This document shows, one piece after another, positions 16,380-24,906 of a stretch of 64,000 nt of DNA. The notes below the pieces were generated by a model that saw only the letters and a list, made by a program, of their open reading frames with translations, was not told the DNA's origin and did not search any database. The DNA is from an uncultured Novosphingobium sp. (lineage in GTDB: Bacteria > Pseudomonadota > Alphaproteobacteria > Sphingomonadales > Sphingomonadaceae). The translations under genes were made by a program, and so were the position numbers. Each line of letters begins with the position of its first letter. The stretch's first letter is position 1. The DNA lies in contig CAMPHR010000016.1 of the NCBI GenBank assembly GCA_946886075.1, positions 1 through 64,000 on the forward strand. The letters run 5' to 3'.

Positions 16380-19079
16380 TCAGGCGAGGCGATCCAGCGC
16401 GGCCGCTAACCTTTCCGCCTCTGCGGCTTTTTCCGCATGATCCTCACGCGCTTTCGCCACGGCTTCAGGTTTCGCCTTCTCCACGAAACTCGGATTGCCA
16501 AGACGCCCCGACAGGGAGTCCCGTTCCTTCTGCGCCGCTGCCAGCGCCTTGGCCAATCTCGCCTTTTCGGCGGCGATGTCGATCACGCCTTCCAGCGGCA
16601 GGATGAATGTCGCTTCGTCGACAACGATCTGCGCCGCGCCCCCTGCGACCACGTCGCCAAAAGAAAGGCTCTCGACGCGGCCGAGGCGCGCCAGCGCGGC
16701 ACCCTGCCTGTCGATGCGGCGGCGGGTTTCCGCCGAAGCGTCCTGCACCACCACAGGCAGCCTGGCGCCCGGCGGCACGTTCAACTCGGTCCGTGCGGTG
16801 CGCATCGCGCTGATCAGGCGGATCAGCCAGTCGATCTCCGCCTGCGCCTCTCCATCAACCGCATAGAGCGCCTGCGGCCAGCGCGCGACGATCAACTCGG
16901 TCTCGCGCGTGCCTGTCAGGTTCCAAAGCTCTTCAGTGATAAAAGGCATGAAGGGGTGGAGCATGACCAGGATCTGGTCGAATGCCCAACCCGCGACCGC
17001 CTTCGTCTCCTCATCCATCGCCCCCTTGGTCAGTTCGATGTACCAGTCGCAGAACTGATCCCAGACGAAGTGGTAAATCGCGTTCGCCGCCGCGTCGAAA
17101 CGCAGTTCGTTCATCGCGGTGTCGATCGCCTGCACAGTCGCGACGGTCTCGGCTACGATCCAGCGATTGACCGGCGCGTCAGCATGAGGCGCTTCATGCG
17201 ACGTCGAAGCGGTGACGCCGTTGGATTGCAGGAAACGCGCCGCATTCCACAGCTTGGTCGCGAAGTTGCGATACCCCTCGACTCGCTTCTCATCCATCTT
17301 CACGTCGCGGCCCTGGCTCTCCATTGCCGCCATGAAGAAGCGCAGTGCGTCCGCGCCGAACTTGTCGATGAGGCCCAGGGGATCGACGACATTGCCCTTC
17401 GACTTGGACATTTTCTGCCCGTCCGTCGCGCGCACCAGTCCATGGAGGTAAAGCTTGCGCCACGGCACATCGCCCATGAACTCCATGCCCTGCATCGCCA
17501 TGCGCGCGTCCCAGAAAAACAGGATGTCGAAGCCGGAAATCAGCAGGTCATTGGGATAGTGGCGGCTAAGCGTCTCGCTCGGTTCCGGCCAGCACAGCGT
17601 GCCGAACGGCCAGAGCGCAGAGGAGAACCATGTGTCCAGCACATCAGGATCGCGAATGAGCGCCTTGTTGCCCGCGAGAGCCTGCGCCTCCTCCTCGCTC
17701 TCTGCTACATAAGGATTGCCGTCCTCATCATACCAGGCCGGGATCTGATGCCCCCACCACAGCTGACGCGACACGCACCAGGGCTGGATATTCTCCATCC
17801 AGTTAAAGAAGGTCTTTTCCCAGGTCTTGGGTATGATCTCGATGCGCCCGTCCCGCACCGCTTGCATCGGCGCAACGGCCAGCTTTCCGGCATCGACATA
17901 CCATTGGTCGGTCAGCCACGGCTCGATCACCACGCCGGACCGATCGCCAAAAGGCGTCTGGATGGTGCGTGGCTCAGCGTCGGAGAGGACTTCCTCACCC
18001 TCCTTGTTCTTTGAGACATGCGGAACCAACAGGCCGAGCGCCTTCATCTCCGCGACCACCAGTTCGCGCGCGCCGTCAACGCCATCGCGATTGAAACGGT
18101 GCAGGCCCAGGAAGCGCTCTGGGATCAGCCCATCCGCCGTCTGCACAACATTGGCGTCCGCATCGAACATGTTGAGCATCTCGGCCGCCTTGAAGCCTGC
18201 CCGCTTGCCCACTTCAAAATCGTTGAAGTCATGCCCCGGCGTGATCTTGACCGCGCCCGATCCCAGTTCCGGATCGGCATGCTCATCACCTACGATCTTG
18301 AACCGACGTCCGGTAATCGGCTGAAGAATATCCTTGCCGATGACGTCCTTGTAGCGCGGGTCTTCGGGATGCACGGCGACGGCCATGTCCGCCAGCATCG
18401 TCTCTGGCCGGGTGGTTGCGACGACGATATAATCGAAGCCATCGGCAAGCTTGACGCCATCGGCCAGCGGGTAGCGGAAATGCCAGAAGCCGCCTTTCAC
18501 TTCCTGCGTCTCGACCTCCAGGTCCGAGATCGCGGAGCGAAAGCGTGGGTCCCAGTTCACCAGACGCTTGTCGCGGTAGAGCAAGCCACGCTTGTGCAGC
18601 TCCACGAACACCTTGACGACGGCCTTAGAAAAACCCTCATCCATGGTGAAGCGCTCATTGGACCAATCCATCGAGCAGCCCAGGCGGCGAAGCTGGCGCG
18701 TGATCGCGCCGCCGCTCTCGGCCTTCCACTCCCACACCTTTTCGATGAACTGCGCGCGCGTATAATTGGTGCGCTTGTCGCCCTTGGCCTCCATCTGGCG
18801 CTCGACCACCATCTGCGTCGCGATGCCCGCATGGTCGGTGCCCACCACCCATAGCGCATCCTTGCCGCGCAGCCGCTCGTAGCGGATGACGATGTCCTGC
18901 AGCGTGTTGTCCAGCGCATGGCCGATATGCAGGCTGCCCGTGACGTTGGGCGGCGGATTGACGATGGTGAAGGGCTCAGCGCTCGGCCGTTCAGGGCGGA
19001 ACAGCCCCTTCTGCTCCCAATGGGCATACCAGCGGGATTCGATTTCGGCGGGGTCGAAGGTCTTGGGCAGTTCGGTCAT
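16380..19079 (-). CDS. valS: Valyl-tRNA synthetase
   Basis: An 899-residue class Ia aminoacyl-tRNA synthetase that charges tRNA-Val in the cytoplasm. The HIGH signature is at residues 51-54 in [17 protein letters not shown], and KMSKS is at about residue 555 in [15 protein letters not shown]. The CP1 editing domain lies between them. The C-terminal coiled coil ([19 protein letters not shown] onward) is the usual ValRS arm. The ATG at 19079 ([10 protein letters not shown]) is chosen over an upstream start at 19112 because it matches the family N-terminus. It lies downstream of popZ in the conserved pcm-tolC-popZ-valS order. Confidence 0.97.
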   Translation of the reverse strand: MTELPKTFDPAEIESRWYAHWEQKGLFRPERPSAEPFTIVNPPPNVTGSLHIGHALDNTLQDIVIRYERLRGKDALWVVGTDHAGIATQMVVERQMEAKGDKRTNYTRAQFIEKVWEWKAESGGAITRQLRRLGCSMDWSNERFTMDEGFSKAVVKVFVELHKRGLLYRDKRLVNWDPRFRSAISDLEVETQEVKGGFWHFRYPLADGVKLADGFDYIVVATTRPETMLADMAVAVHPEDPRYKDVIGKDILQPITGRRFKIVGDEHADPELGSGAVKITPGHDFNDFEVGKRAGFKAAEMLNMFDADANVVQTADGLIPERFLGLHRFNRDGVDGARELVVAEMKALGLLVPHVSKNKEGEEVLSDAEPRTIQTPFGDRSGVVIEPWLTDQWYVDAGKLAVAPMQAVRDGRIEIIPKTWEKTFFNWMENIQPWCVSRQLWWGHQIPAWYDEDGNPYVAESEEEAQALAGNKALIRDPDVLDTWFSSALWPFGTLCWPEPSETLSRHYPNDLLISGFDILFFWDARMAMQGMEFMGDVPWRKLYLHGLVRATDGQKMSKSKGNVVDPLGLIDKFGADALRFFMAAMESQGRDVKMDEKRVEGYRNFATKLWNAARFLQSNGVTASTSHEAPHADAPVNRWIVAETVATVQAIDTAMNELRFDAAANAIYHFVWDQFCDWYIELTKGAMDEETKAVAGWAFDQILVMLHPFMPFITEELWNLTGTRETELIVARWPQALYAVDGEAQAEIDWLIRLISAMRTARTELNVPPGARLPVVVQDASAETRRRIDRQGAALARLGRVESLSFGDVVAGGAAQIVVDEATFILPLEGVIDIAAEKARLAKALAAAQKERDSLSGRLGNPSFVEKAKPEAVAKAREDHAEKAAEAERLAAALDRLA

Positions 19080-19188
19080 GGGATGGCGCCTTAATGCCCC
19101 TTCCCCGACCATTCCAGCGCTTTTACTTGTCGAGAGCCGTCAGCTTGCGAGCAAATTACACAATGGCTGGGCAGCCGCGTCAAACAGT

Positions 19189-19665
19189 TCAGCGGCTGGT
19201 GATCCGCGCGATTTCCTTCGCCACCATCTCTTCGACCAACGCCGGGAGGCGAGCGTCCAGCCATTCCTTCAGCATCGGCTTCAACATGGACCGTACCAGA
19301 CCGTCCAACGTGTTGTCTTCGCCGTCCTTCGGCGTCACCAGCATGGAGGACAGGGTTGAGAGCGAATGGCGCGCCGCCACCTCGCTTTCGACCGAAAGGA
19401 TGGAATTGTCTTCGCCCGCGACTTCGACGCGTGGGGCCTCTGCAGTCTTGTGGGCAGGCATCGGCTCCTCCGCTTCAAGTTCGTCGGTCAATTCCAGCAC
19501 TTCATCGACAACCGGACCAGCGGCCTCAGCAGCCTGCTTGGACGACGCGTCGGACTTGCCACGGCGCGACACCGCCTGCGCGGCCTCCTCGCCTTCCTCC
19601 GCAATGATGCGCTTGATGGACGAGAGGATGTCCTCCATCGAGGGTTCCTTGCTCATGTCACCCAT
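19189..19665 (-). CDS. popZ: Polar organizing protein PopZ (DUF2497)
   Basis: 158 residues from the ATG at 19665, which follows AGGGG by six bases. It has PopZ architecture: an N-terminal helix, KEPSMEDILSSIKRIIAEE, that binds client proteins; a central acidic/proline-containing disordered region; and a C-terminal oligomerisation helix pair, TLDGLVRSMLKPMLKEWLDA (given in part). PopZ forms polymeric condensates at the cell pole that anchor the chromosome origin through ParB and gather cell-cycle regulators. The linker is similar in size to that of Caulobacter PopZ, and popZ is next to valS there too. The location supports the call. Confidence 0.93.
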   Translation of the reverse strand: MGDMSKEPSMEDILSSIKRIIAEEGEEAAQAVSRRGKSDASSKQAAEAAGPVVDEVLELTDELEAEEPMPAHKTAEAPRVEVAGEDNSILSVESEVAARHSLSTLSSMLVTPKDGEDNTLDGLVRSMLKPMLKEWLDARLPALVEEMVAKEIARITSR

Positions 19666-19682
19666 CAAAAGCCCCTGTTAAC

Positions 19683-21152
19683 CTAAGGTTGCTGCGCCAA
19701 CCCAGCGGGCACATTGGCATTTTGTGCAGGCGTGTCAACGGTTCTAGTCGCTTGGGACCGTGGCGCCGGGTCGAAATCCCAATCGAACCACTTGCCCTTG
19801 ACCCGCTCGTAATTAACCATGGGGTTGTAGAGCGCGCCCGTTTCCAGGTTCAGGTCATCCGCTTCGGCATGCCCCATCGCCGCCAGCAGGCTGAAGCCCG
19901 CGACATAGGCGTTGCGGCGTGCCGACACGAGTTGCACTCGGGCGTTAAGCGCTTCCTGTTCGGCATTCAAGATGTCCAGGATGGTGCGGCTGCCTACGGA
20001 ATTTTCCGCCCGCACACCCTCCAGCGAAAGATTGGCTGCTTCCACCGCTTTCTGGTTGGATTCGATACTCTGGATAGACGCCTGCCAGCTTGCATAGGCA
20101 GAACGGGTCTGCGCGATGATGTTCCGCTCTACCTCGATCTCTTGCTCTATCGACTGTGATTGCAACGCCTGGCTCTGGCGCACCTGCGCCCCGGGCCGTC
20201 CGCCCTGATAGAGCGGAAGACGCAACGTCGCGCCTGCCACAGCCTGTTTGTTGATCTGCGACACTTCGGCCTGCCCTTGGACGGCATCCAACGATCCCAG
20301 ATAATGCGTGTAGCTGCCCTGCGCGAAGCCTGAAAGGGTCGGGAGGACGGCGGCTTTGGCAACCCGCACATCATATCCAGCCGCCTCACGCTCCTTCCGC
20401 GCAGCGGCAAGGTCAGGATTATCGGCGAGCGCGACCTGCACTGCGGTCTCCGGAGCAGCGGGAAGGCCCGGCAACGGAGGCGGCGGCTGCAGGTCATCGG
20501 GGGCCGTGCCGACCAGCGCGATGTAATTCTCGCGGCTGTTGATCAGGTTCGCCTGCGCAGTCTGCAGATCCGCCTGGGCGAGAGCCAGCCGCGATTCGGA
20601 TTGCGCCACGTCCGTTCGGGTAAGATCGCCCACCTCGAACCGGTCGCTCGTCGCCTGCAGGTTGACGCCCAGCGCGCTGACATTGGCAAGATTGAGGGAA
20701 ACGATCGCGCTGTCCCGGATGACATCCATATAGGCGCCGACCACGCGCGAAAAGATCGATGCTTCCGTCCCGCGGAGATTGGCTTGCCCTGCCTGCACAC
20801 GGACCTTCGCCGCCTTCACGCCGTTGCGCACCGCCCCACCCTGGTAGATGGGCACGTTGATCGTCGCCGTGCCAGCCAGCGACCGGTCGGGCGCTAGAAA
20901 AGCCTGGGCAGGCTTAACCAGCAATTCCTGGAATTCGGCACTCGTGGCGAGATCGGGCCGCCCGTCGGCTTTCCGGATCGGCACATTTTCGTCTGTCGCG
21001 CGCTGTTGGGCCCGCGCACCGGTGAGCGTTGGATTATGTTGATACGCCTTCGCCAATGCGCCCTGCAGCGTCTCCGCTCGCGCGACGCCGGAGCCGAGGA
21101 GCAGCAGAACCGTGGCGGCTGAGTGCCGAAGAAACACCTGCTTTGCGGTCAT
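19683..21152 (-). CDS. tolC: TolC-family outer-membrane efflux channel
   Basis: A 489-residue protein. The signal peptide ends near VARA-E, and the mature part begins ETLQGALAKAYQHNPTL, the standard start of the first OEP repeat. Two repeats of long coiled-coil helices are evident, with the conserved ENSVGSRTILDILNAEQEAL segment in the second. TolC trimers span the outer membrane and periplasm and serve RND, ABC and type I secretion systems. The gene sits 17 bases downstream of the pcm-like gene and 17 bases upstream of popZ, so the four genes pcm-tolC-popZ-valS probably form an operon or close cluster. Confidence 0.95.
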   Translation of the reverse strand: MTAKQVFLRHSAATVLLLLGSGVARAETLQGALAKAYQHNPTLTGARAQQRATDENVPIRKADGRPDLATSAEFQELLVKPAQAFLAPDRSLAGTATINVPIYQGGAVRNGVKAAKVRVQAGQANLRGTEASIFSRVVGAYMDVIRDSAIVSLNLANVSALGVNLQATSDRFEVGDLTRTDVAQSESRLALAQADLQTAQANLINSRENYIALVGTAPDDLQPPPPLPGLPAAPETAVQVALADNPDLAAARKEREAAGYDVRVAKAAVLPTLSGFAQGSYTHYLGSLDAVQGQAEVSQINKQAVAGATLRLPLYQGGRPGAQVRQSQALQSQSIEQEIEVERNIIAQTRSAYASWQASIQSIESNQKAVEAANLSLEGVRAENSVGSRTILDILNAEQEALNARVQLVSARRNAYVAGFSLLAAMGHAEADDLNLETGALYNPMVNYERVKGKWFDWDFDPAPRSQATRTVDTPAQNANVPAGLAQQP

Positions 21153-21169
21153 GACTCCCCCGGGGCCGG

Positions 21170-21802
21170 TTAAAAGACAAATCGCTCCGGTGCAGCAAAA
21201 CCGGGCAGCGCAACCATCTCAAGGTCCGTCAGGCTGACGAGACCTAGGACGCCGGATACCACACGGCCGCTGCACAGGCGCGTGACGCCACGCTCCACCA
21301 GGCCCGTCACTACGCGCGCGCCGTCGGCGAGTTGTGCGATCAGTGTCGCGGGCACTTGCTCCACCGCTCCGTCGATGAAGAGGATGTCGTAGGGCGCACC
21401 GTCGGGCGCTCCAGCCGCGAGCGGGCCGCGCACGATGACGGCATTCCCTGCCGTCAGCTGCGGGCCGTCCTCAACCTCCACCGCCGTCACCTTTGCGCCC
21501 AAGGCGCTTAACAATGCCGCGCTATATCCCGTCGCTGCGCCGATCAGCAGAACCCGGTCGCCCTGCTCCACCTGTGCTTCTTTCAGCAGGCGGCCGGTGG
21601 CGAGCGGCGGATTGAGCGCGCGGCCGCCAGCCAGGGGGATCGAACGATCGACATAGGCCATCGCGCGGCGTTCGGCAGGCACGAAGTCTTCCCGGGGCAC
21701 GCGAGCCATCGCGGCAATCACCCGCGGGTCATCGACATCGCTTGTGCGAAGCTGGCTTTCGACCATTGCGGCCCGCATCGATGAAAAATTCTGCTCGGTC
21801 AC
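21170..21802 (-). CDS. Protein-L-isoaspartate O-methyltransferase family protein
   Basis: 210 residues from a GTG at 21802 that follows GAGG by seven bases; an open frame continues upstream to 21841 without support. The SAM-binding motif I is LLIGAATGYSAALLSAL, and the N-terminal family region reads MRAAMVESQLRTSDVDDPRVIAAMARVPREDFVP. The enzyme class methylates isoaspartyl residues in damaged proteins. Alphaproteobacterial copies beside tolC form a distinct short subgroup in which the usual motif I GxGxGY is altered (here GAATGY), so repair activity is uncertain. It heads the tolC-popZ-valS cluster, with a dyad 23 bases upstream of its start. Confidence 0.88.
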   Translation of the reverse strand: MTEQNFSSMRAAMVESQLRTSDVDDPRVIAAMARVPREDFVPAERRAMAYVDRSIPLAGGRALNPPLATGRLLKEAQVEQGDRVLLIGAATGYSAALLSALGAKVTAVEVEDGPQLTAGNAVIVRGPLAAGAPDGAPYDILFIDGAVEQVPATLIAQLADGARVVTGLVERGVTRLCSGRVVSGVLGLVSLTDLEMVALPGFAAPERFVF

Positions 21803-21824
21803 GATATTACCTCGATTGGCACAA

Positions 21825-21846
21825 CTGTATTGGCATGACAATACAG
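21825..21846 (-). promoter_or_regulatory. Operator-like perfect dyad upstream of pcm-tolC
   Basis: CTGTATTG - GCATGA - CAATACAG is a perfect inverted repeat with 8-bp arms. It is centred about 33 bases upstream of the GTG start of the pcm-like gene, at a promoter-proximal position. The size and symmetry fit a TetR- or MarR-class dimer site controlling the tolC cluster. No regulator is encoded next to it. Confidence 0.55.
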
Positions 21847-21946
21847 CGCTGACATTATCGGGACCTCTAGATCACGGGGCAAGCCACGCCAAGCGGCTTT
21901 CAGCGCGCGTAGACGAGAATCTTGGGATCAGCACCCACCCGCGCGC

Positions 21947-21975
21947 TTGACTTTGGAGCAAAAGCCGCACATTTG
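21947..21975 (+). promoter_or_regulatory. Probable sigma-70 promoter of tRNA-Cys
   Basis: TTGACT at 21947-21952, a 17-base spacer, then CATTTG at 21970-21975. This would place the start about eight to ten bases before the tRNA. The -35 is good and the -10 weak. Confidence 0.45.
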
Positions 21976-21991
21976 CGGCCACCCACGCCGA

Positions 21992-22065
21992 GGCCCGATG
22001 GCGGAGTGGTTACGCAGAGGACTGCAAATCCTTGCACGCCGGTTCGATTCCGGCTCGGGCCTCCA
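21992..22065 (+). tRNA. tRNA-Cys (anticodon GCA)
   Basis: A 74-nt cloverleaf. Acceptor GGCCCGA pairs with TCGGGCC (22055-22061), followed by T and an encoded CCA. Anticodon GCA is at 22024-22026 in the loop CTGCAAA, and the T-arm is GCCGG-TTCGATT-CCGGC. The last 16 bases (22050-22065) are repeated exactly at 38980-38995, marking this gene as the integration site of a genomic island. Confidence 0.97.
22050..22065 (+). repeat. Left attachment core (attL), tRNA-Cys 3' end
   Basis: CCGGCTCGGGCCTCCA, identical to 38980-38995 and offset by exactly 16,930 bp. Outside the core, five of the nine preceding bases also agree (TTCG and single T), so similarity extends to about 22043. Confidence 0.85.
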
Positions 22066-22096
22066 TTTCTGCTTTCAGAGACGTCCAAGAACGTCC

Positions 22097-22124
22097 GCGG
22101 AATGGCTGTTTTCCGCCATTTTTT
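22097..22124 (+). terminator. Terminator downstream of tRNA-Cys, inside the island
   Basis: GCGGAA (22097-22102) pairs with TTCCGC (22111-22116) over an 8-base loop, followed by CA and six Ts. It lies beyond the attachment core, so the island supplies the tRNA terminator. Confidence 0.7.
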
Positions 22125-22128
22125 CGGG

Positions 22129-22195
22129 TATAATCGACCGCATTTGTCCGGGTCTGTATACGTCAATCCAGCCCATTTGATGGTCGAATTGATGG
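22129..22195 (+). promoter_or_regulatory. Putative integrase promoter and paired TTGATGG motifs
   Basis: A consensus TATAAT at 22129-22134 is followed by two TTGATGG copies at 22177-22183 and 22189-22195 (12-bp period), then GGAG and an ATG at 22229. The same motif pair with the same period occurs at 38898-38916 at the other end of the island, which suggests integrase arm sites or an operator. No clear -35 is seen. Confidence 0.45.
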
Positions 22196-22226
22196 TACGA
22201 GCCGGGACCGCATAGCGGAGATACCA

Positions 22227-22607
22227 TCATGGGAGCCGGAAGGGCGCAGAAATCTGGTCTAACCGCCGCTTGGGTGAAGCGCGAAAATAGCCCGATGCCT
22301 GAAGACGATCGGTCCCCACCACCGTAAGTGCGACGACGTGACGCACCCCCGCGTCGCGTGCTGCTTCTAGCAAGTTGGTTGTCGTGCCACGAAAGAACGC
22401 GAGAGCGGCCTCGTCCTCGAACGACGGGGCATTGCTGACATCGACCACGACGGCGGCATCAGTCAGCGCTTGTGCCAGGCCGGCGCCGGTCAGCGCGTCG
22501 ATGCCGGTGCTCGGTGAAGCGGCGACAACCTCATGACCCTCGGCCCGCAGCAGTCCGACGAGGGGTCGACCGATCAGTCCGGTGCCGCCGATAATAACGA
22601 TCTTCAT
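22227..22607 (-). pseudogene. NAD(P)-binding SDR-like gene, 3' truncated
   Basis: From the ATG at 22607 (GGAG eight bases upstream) the protein starts MKIVIIGGTGLIGRPLV, an atypical-SDR Rossmann fold with the GGTGxxG dinucleotide motif. It continues normally to VRHVVALTVVGTDRLQASGYFRA (residues about 85-107; family members are roughly 250 residues). After that the frame reads the antisense of the presumed integrase start and ends within about 16 codons. The C-terminal half, including the substrate region, is lost, so it is probably non-functional. It is divergent from the adjacent carboxymuconolactone-decarboxylase-type gene, a frequent pairing in bacteria. Confidence 0.75.
22229..22282 (+). 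pseudogene. Possible N-terminal remnant of a P4-type integrase
   Basis: An ATG at 22229, with GGAG nine bases upstream and a good promoter position, opens the frame MGAGRAQKSGLTAAWVKRE. The LTAAWVK segment resembles the first strand of DUF4102/P4-family integrases (LTAxxVKxA). The similarity stops after about 18 codons, where the sequence becomes the reverse complement of a truncated SDR gene. The location right after the tRNA is where such integrases normally sit. The match is short, so this is an inference from position plus motif. Confidence 0.4.
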
Positions 22608-22778
22608 ATCCATGTCTCCGATGCAAGCGTCTGCCTGCATGACGAGATGGCCGCCTCCGGTGTGACACGGGACGACCGCGAGAACGAAAAATATCTGAGC
22701 CATGATGTCACGTTGCGCCGGCGTACCTCGTCAAGTCAGGGAGCGCCGATGCTCGGCGCCAATGACGAGGAAGGCAGC

Positions 22779-23234
22779 ATGACCGAGATGAAGCGTTTGA
22801 ACTGGTCGGAAATCGCACCTGAGGGCGCCAAGGCTCTGTTCGGGATTCATCATTATGTGACCAGGAAGACGGAGCTTCCTGAAGAACTGATCCATCTGAT
22901 TTTTCTACGAGTGTCGCAAATCAACGGCTGCGCCCATTGCATCGATATGCACACCCGTGATCTGCTCAAGACCATGGCGATCGACAAGGTCGCGCTGGTC
23001 CCCGTCTGGGCTGAGGTGCCGCATCTGTTTTCCGACCAGTATCGAGCAGCGTTGGCCTGGGCAGAGGAAGTGACCAACCTCAGCACGACCCATGCTTCGG
23101 ACGAAGCTTATGCCGCCGCTGCCGCCGCCTTTGCTGAAAAGGACTTGGTCGATCTCACGCTAGTGATCGCGGCAATGAACGCATTCAATCGTCTGGGCGC
23201 GCCATTCCGCCTGCACGTCGCCGCGAAGCCATAG
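22779..23234 (+). CDS. Carboxymuconolactone decarboxylase / AhpD-like protein
   Basis: 151 residues from the ATG at 22779, which follows GAGGAAGG; the frame is open further upstream but only this start has a ribosome binding site. It has the CMD/AhpD fold with the redox signature NGCAHCIDMHTRD (CxxC plus H) at about residues 51-63, as in alkylhydroperoxidase-like members. It probably acts as a peroxide-reducing or redox relay protein in the cytoplasm rather than a true decarboxylase. This is the only intact-looking gene in the degraded left part of the island. Confidence 0.88.
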   Translation: MTEMKRLNWSEIAPEGAKALFGIHHYVTRKTELPEELIHLIFLRVSQINGCAHCIDMHTRDLLKTMAIDKVALVPVWAEVPHLFSDQYRAALAWAEEVTNLSTTHASDEAYAAAAAAFAEKDLVDLTLVIAAMNAFNRLGAPFRLHVAAKP

Positions 23235-23241
23235 GCTCTCG

Positions 23242-23273
23242 CGAAGGGGGAGCATGCCCTGCATCCCCCTTCG
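23242..23273 (+). terminator. Strong hairpin after the CMD gene
   Basis: CGAAGGGGGA pairs perfectly with TCCCCCTTCG (10 bp, 12-base loop), beginning eight bases after the stop codon. No T-run follows, so it may terminate poorly or protect the 3' end. Confidence 0.5.
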
Positions 23274-23417
23274 ACGGCATGCGACCAAAATTGGTCATTC
23301 GCCTTTGTGATGGCGAACGTACAATACTGACAGAGCCGGACGTTCGCCCAGCGTGAGCAGATGCGTTTCCGCTCGCAATCGATTATAGCCGCGCCGCCCT
23401 CGACAAGGGAGGCGTTC

Positions 23418-24038
23418 ATGCAGATTGCGGTTCTGACGTTCGACGGATTCAACGAATTGGACTCGTCAGTCGCGGGAGCAATACTAAACCGTCTTAAGTC
23501 AAAGGGCTGGGCGGCGCACATCACGTCCCCGTCCGAGGAGGTCACGTCCATGAACGGCCTTACCGTGCGGCGTCAGAAGCCACTAGAGTTCGCGACCCAA
23601 GCTGATGCTGTTCTGATCGGTAGCGGTATCAGAACGCGCGAGATCGCAACTGACGCGGACCTGCTGCACCGGCTCAAACTTGACCCGTCTCGCCAGTTAA
23701 TCGGCGCACAATGCTCGGGAACCCTTTTGCTTGCAAAGCTTGGGTTCGTCGGGAATCTTCCCGCCTGTACCGATTTGACAACCAAGCCTTGGGTGATTGA
23801 GGCCAGTGTGAAAGTGATCGACGCGCCGTTCGTCGCTCACGGCAACGTCGCGACGGCAGGCGGCTGCTTGGCCTCACAATATCTTGCCACCTAGATGGTC
23901 GCTCGCGGCGCTTCCCTGCGTGATGCGGAAGACGCGATACACTATGTCGCGCCTGTGGGCGAAAAGGCACTGTACGTCGATCAGGCAATAAGCGTCGTCC
24001 GTCCTTTTCTCGCCGAGAAAGCCACTATAACTGCCTAA
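23418..24038 (+). pseudogene. DJ-1/PfpI-family gene interrupted by an amber codon
   Basis: Starts MQIAVLTFDGFNELDSSVAG with GGGAGG five bases upstream, and includes the nucleophile elbow LIGAQCSGTLLLA with the DJ-1-type cysteine. At 23892-23894 a TAG stop falls in CLASQYLAT-stop-MVARGASL. The same frame then continues for 47 further codons (DAEDAIHYVAPVGEKALYVD and so on) to a TAA at 24036-24038, completing the normal C-terminus of the family. One base change from TGG (Trp) would explain it. The function before damage would have been a glyoxalase III, amidase or stress-chaperone-type activity; the truncated 158-residue product lacks its last helices. Confidence 0.8.
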
Positions 24039-24154
24039 CGCTACGGCGTTTACTGACACCAGCAGCGCTAGCAAACGATCGAATTTCGCGTTCTCGCAAA
24101 GGAAGGTGTTCGGGAGATGCAGACCGGCAGCACCTACGACAATCGGATATCCTA

Positions 24155-24603
24155 ATGAGTGCCGATGTGCAAATTGCGGTGATGAACAGCTCCATCATCA
24201 TTTGCAATGCGCCCACTGACGCTGATCGCGACGCATCTTTGCACCACTAGCCGCCTCCAATGCCGAAAACGGCTATCCTGCCGATCCACGTCCAGTCGCG
24301 ATCCTCCTCCGTGATGAAGGCGGCAACACAATCGCGGCTTATGGGTAGGACTGTCTACGATTGCCTGTTTGTCGGTTACCTCGTTGTGCCAGAGAGCATG
24401 AGAGGCGGTGATTTTAGAAAACAGCTAATGGTGAGCGCGGAAGCCATAGCTATTAATCGCGGCTGTGCCGGATCGTGGCTCGCGACATTCACGTTTCAAG
24501 CACGGGCTTCTATGAGAAGCTCGGCAATTCGGTATTCCGGACGTTGGACAACAGCCCTGCCGATAATGTCCGCATCTTCATGCAGAAGCGGCTCGGGCAA
24601 TGA
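24155..24603 (+). pseudogene. GNAT acetyltransferase, degraded by frameshifts
   Basis: Acetyltransferase sequence can be followed only by switching frames: MSADVQIAVMNSS from 24155; NAENGYPADPRPVAILLRDEG and NTIAAYG in a second frame to 24348; YDCLFVGYLVVPESMRGGDF and AEAIAINRGCAGSWL in the first frame again to about 24507; then GFYEKLGNSVFRTLDNSP and FMQKRLGQ to the TGA at 24601. Three frame changes plus two in-frame stops show that it is dead. The conserved GFYEKLG and the acetyl-CoA loop (here RGGDFRKQ instead of RGxGxG/A) identify the GNAT fold. Confidence 0.75.
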
Positions 24604-24660
24604 TCGAGGGCGGATGCCTCTGCGGCGCTTGTCGCTACGGTACGGACAACGACAGCCCAG
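24600..24660 (+). pseudogene. N-terminal fragment of a GFA-family gene
   Basis: The ATG at 24600 overlaps the GNAT stop (ATGA). The first 16 or so codons read MIEGGCLCGACRYGTDND, the zinc-binding start of GFA-family proteins (glutathione-dependent formaldehyde-activating enzyme fold, CxCGxxRY). The frame then runs into sequence matching an IS transposase on the other strand, so the gene was cut by an insertion or deletion. Confidence 0.6.
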
Positions 24661-24890
24661 CGGCGGGGCAGAACCTTGTAGCCCTGCAGTCGGTCATAGC
24701 GGCGAATGGCCCCCATGATGGAATGAGATAGCCGGCCTCGTCCGTAGGCTCAAGGCGATCGCGGGCGCCTTTGGAAAAAGATGCTTCAGTTGGCGCTGAG
24801 CAGCCGACCGTGGGCCTCGACGGCAATTTGACGTTTGCGCCAACGGCCTTCTTGCCGACGATTTTTGTTTCGTCCGGTCAGGAAGCACTC
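24640..24890 (-). pseudogene. Degenerate IS5-type transposase remnant
   Basis: Reading the minus strand, pieces in different frames line up with the C-terminal catalytic part of IS5-group DDE transposases: KIVGKKAV, then RKRQIAVEAHGRLLSAN (compare GRKRHIAVDTxGxLL), then KGARDRLEPTDEAGYL, then AIRRYDRLQGYKVLPRRW (the conserved GFKVLPRRWVVERT box, truncated right after it). Several frameshifts, both ends missing, no terminal inverted repeats recognised. It joins the GFA fragment on one side and the acyl-CoA synthetase gene on the other. Confidence 0.65.
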
Positions 24891-24906
24891 GGGAGAACCA
24901 ATGGCA

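Noticed and set aside
16437..18014. A 525-codon open frame antisense to valS
   Set aside because: Arginine- and histidine-rich with no family resemblance. It is a by-product of GC-rich third positions in valS.
24025..24216. Minus-strand frame with LREREIRSFASAAGVS resembling a LuxR HTH
   Set aside because: Too short, and it overlaps the end of the DJ-1 gene and the GNAT start. No HTH helix pair is complete.
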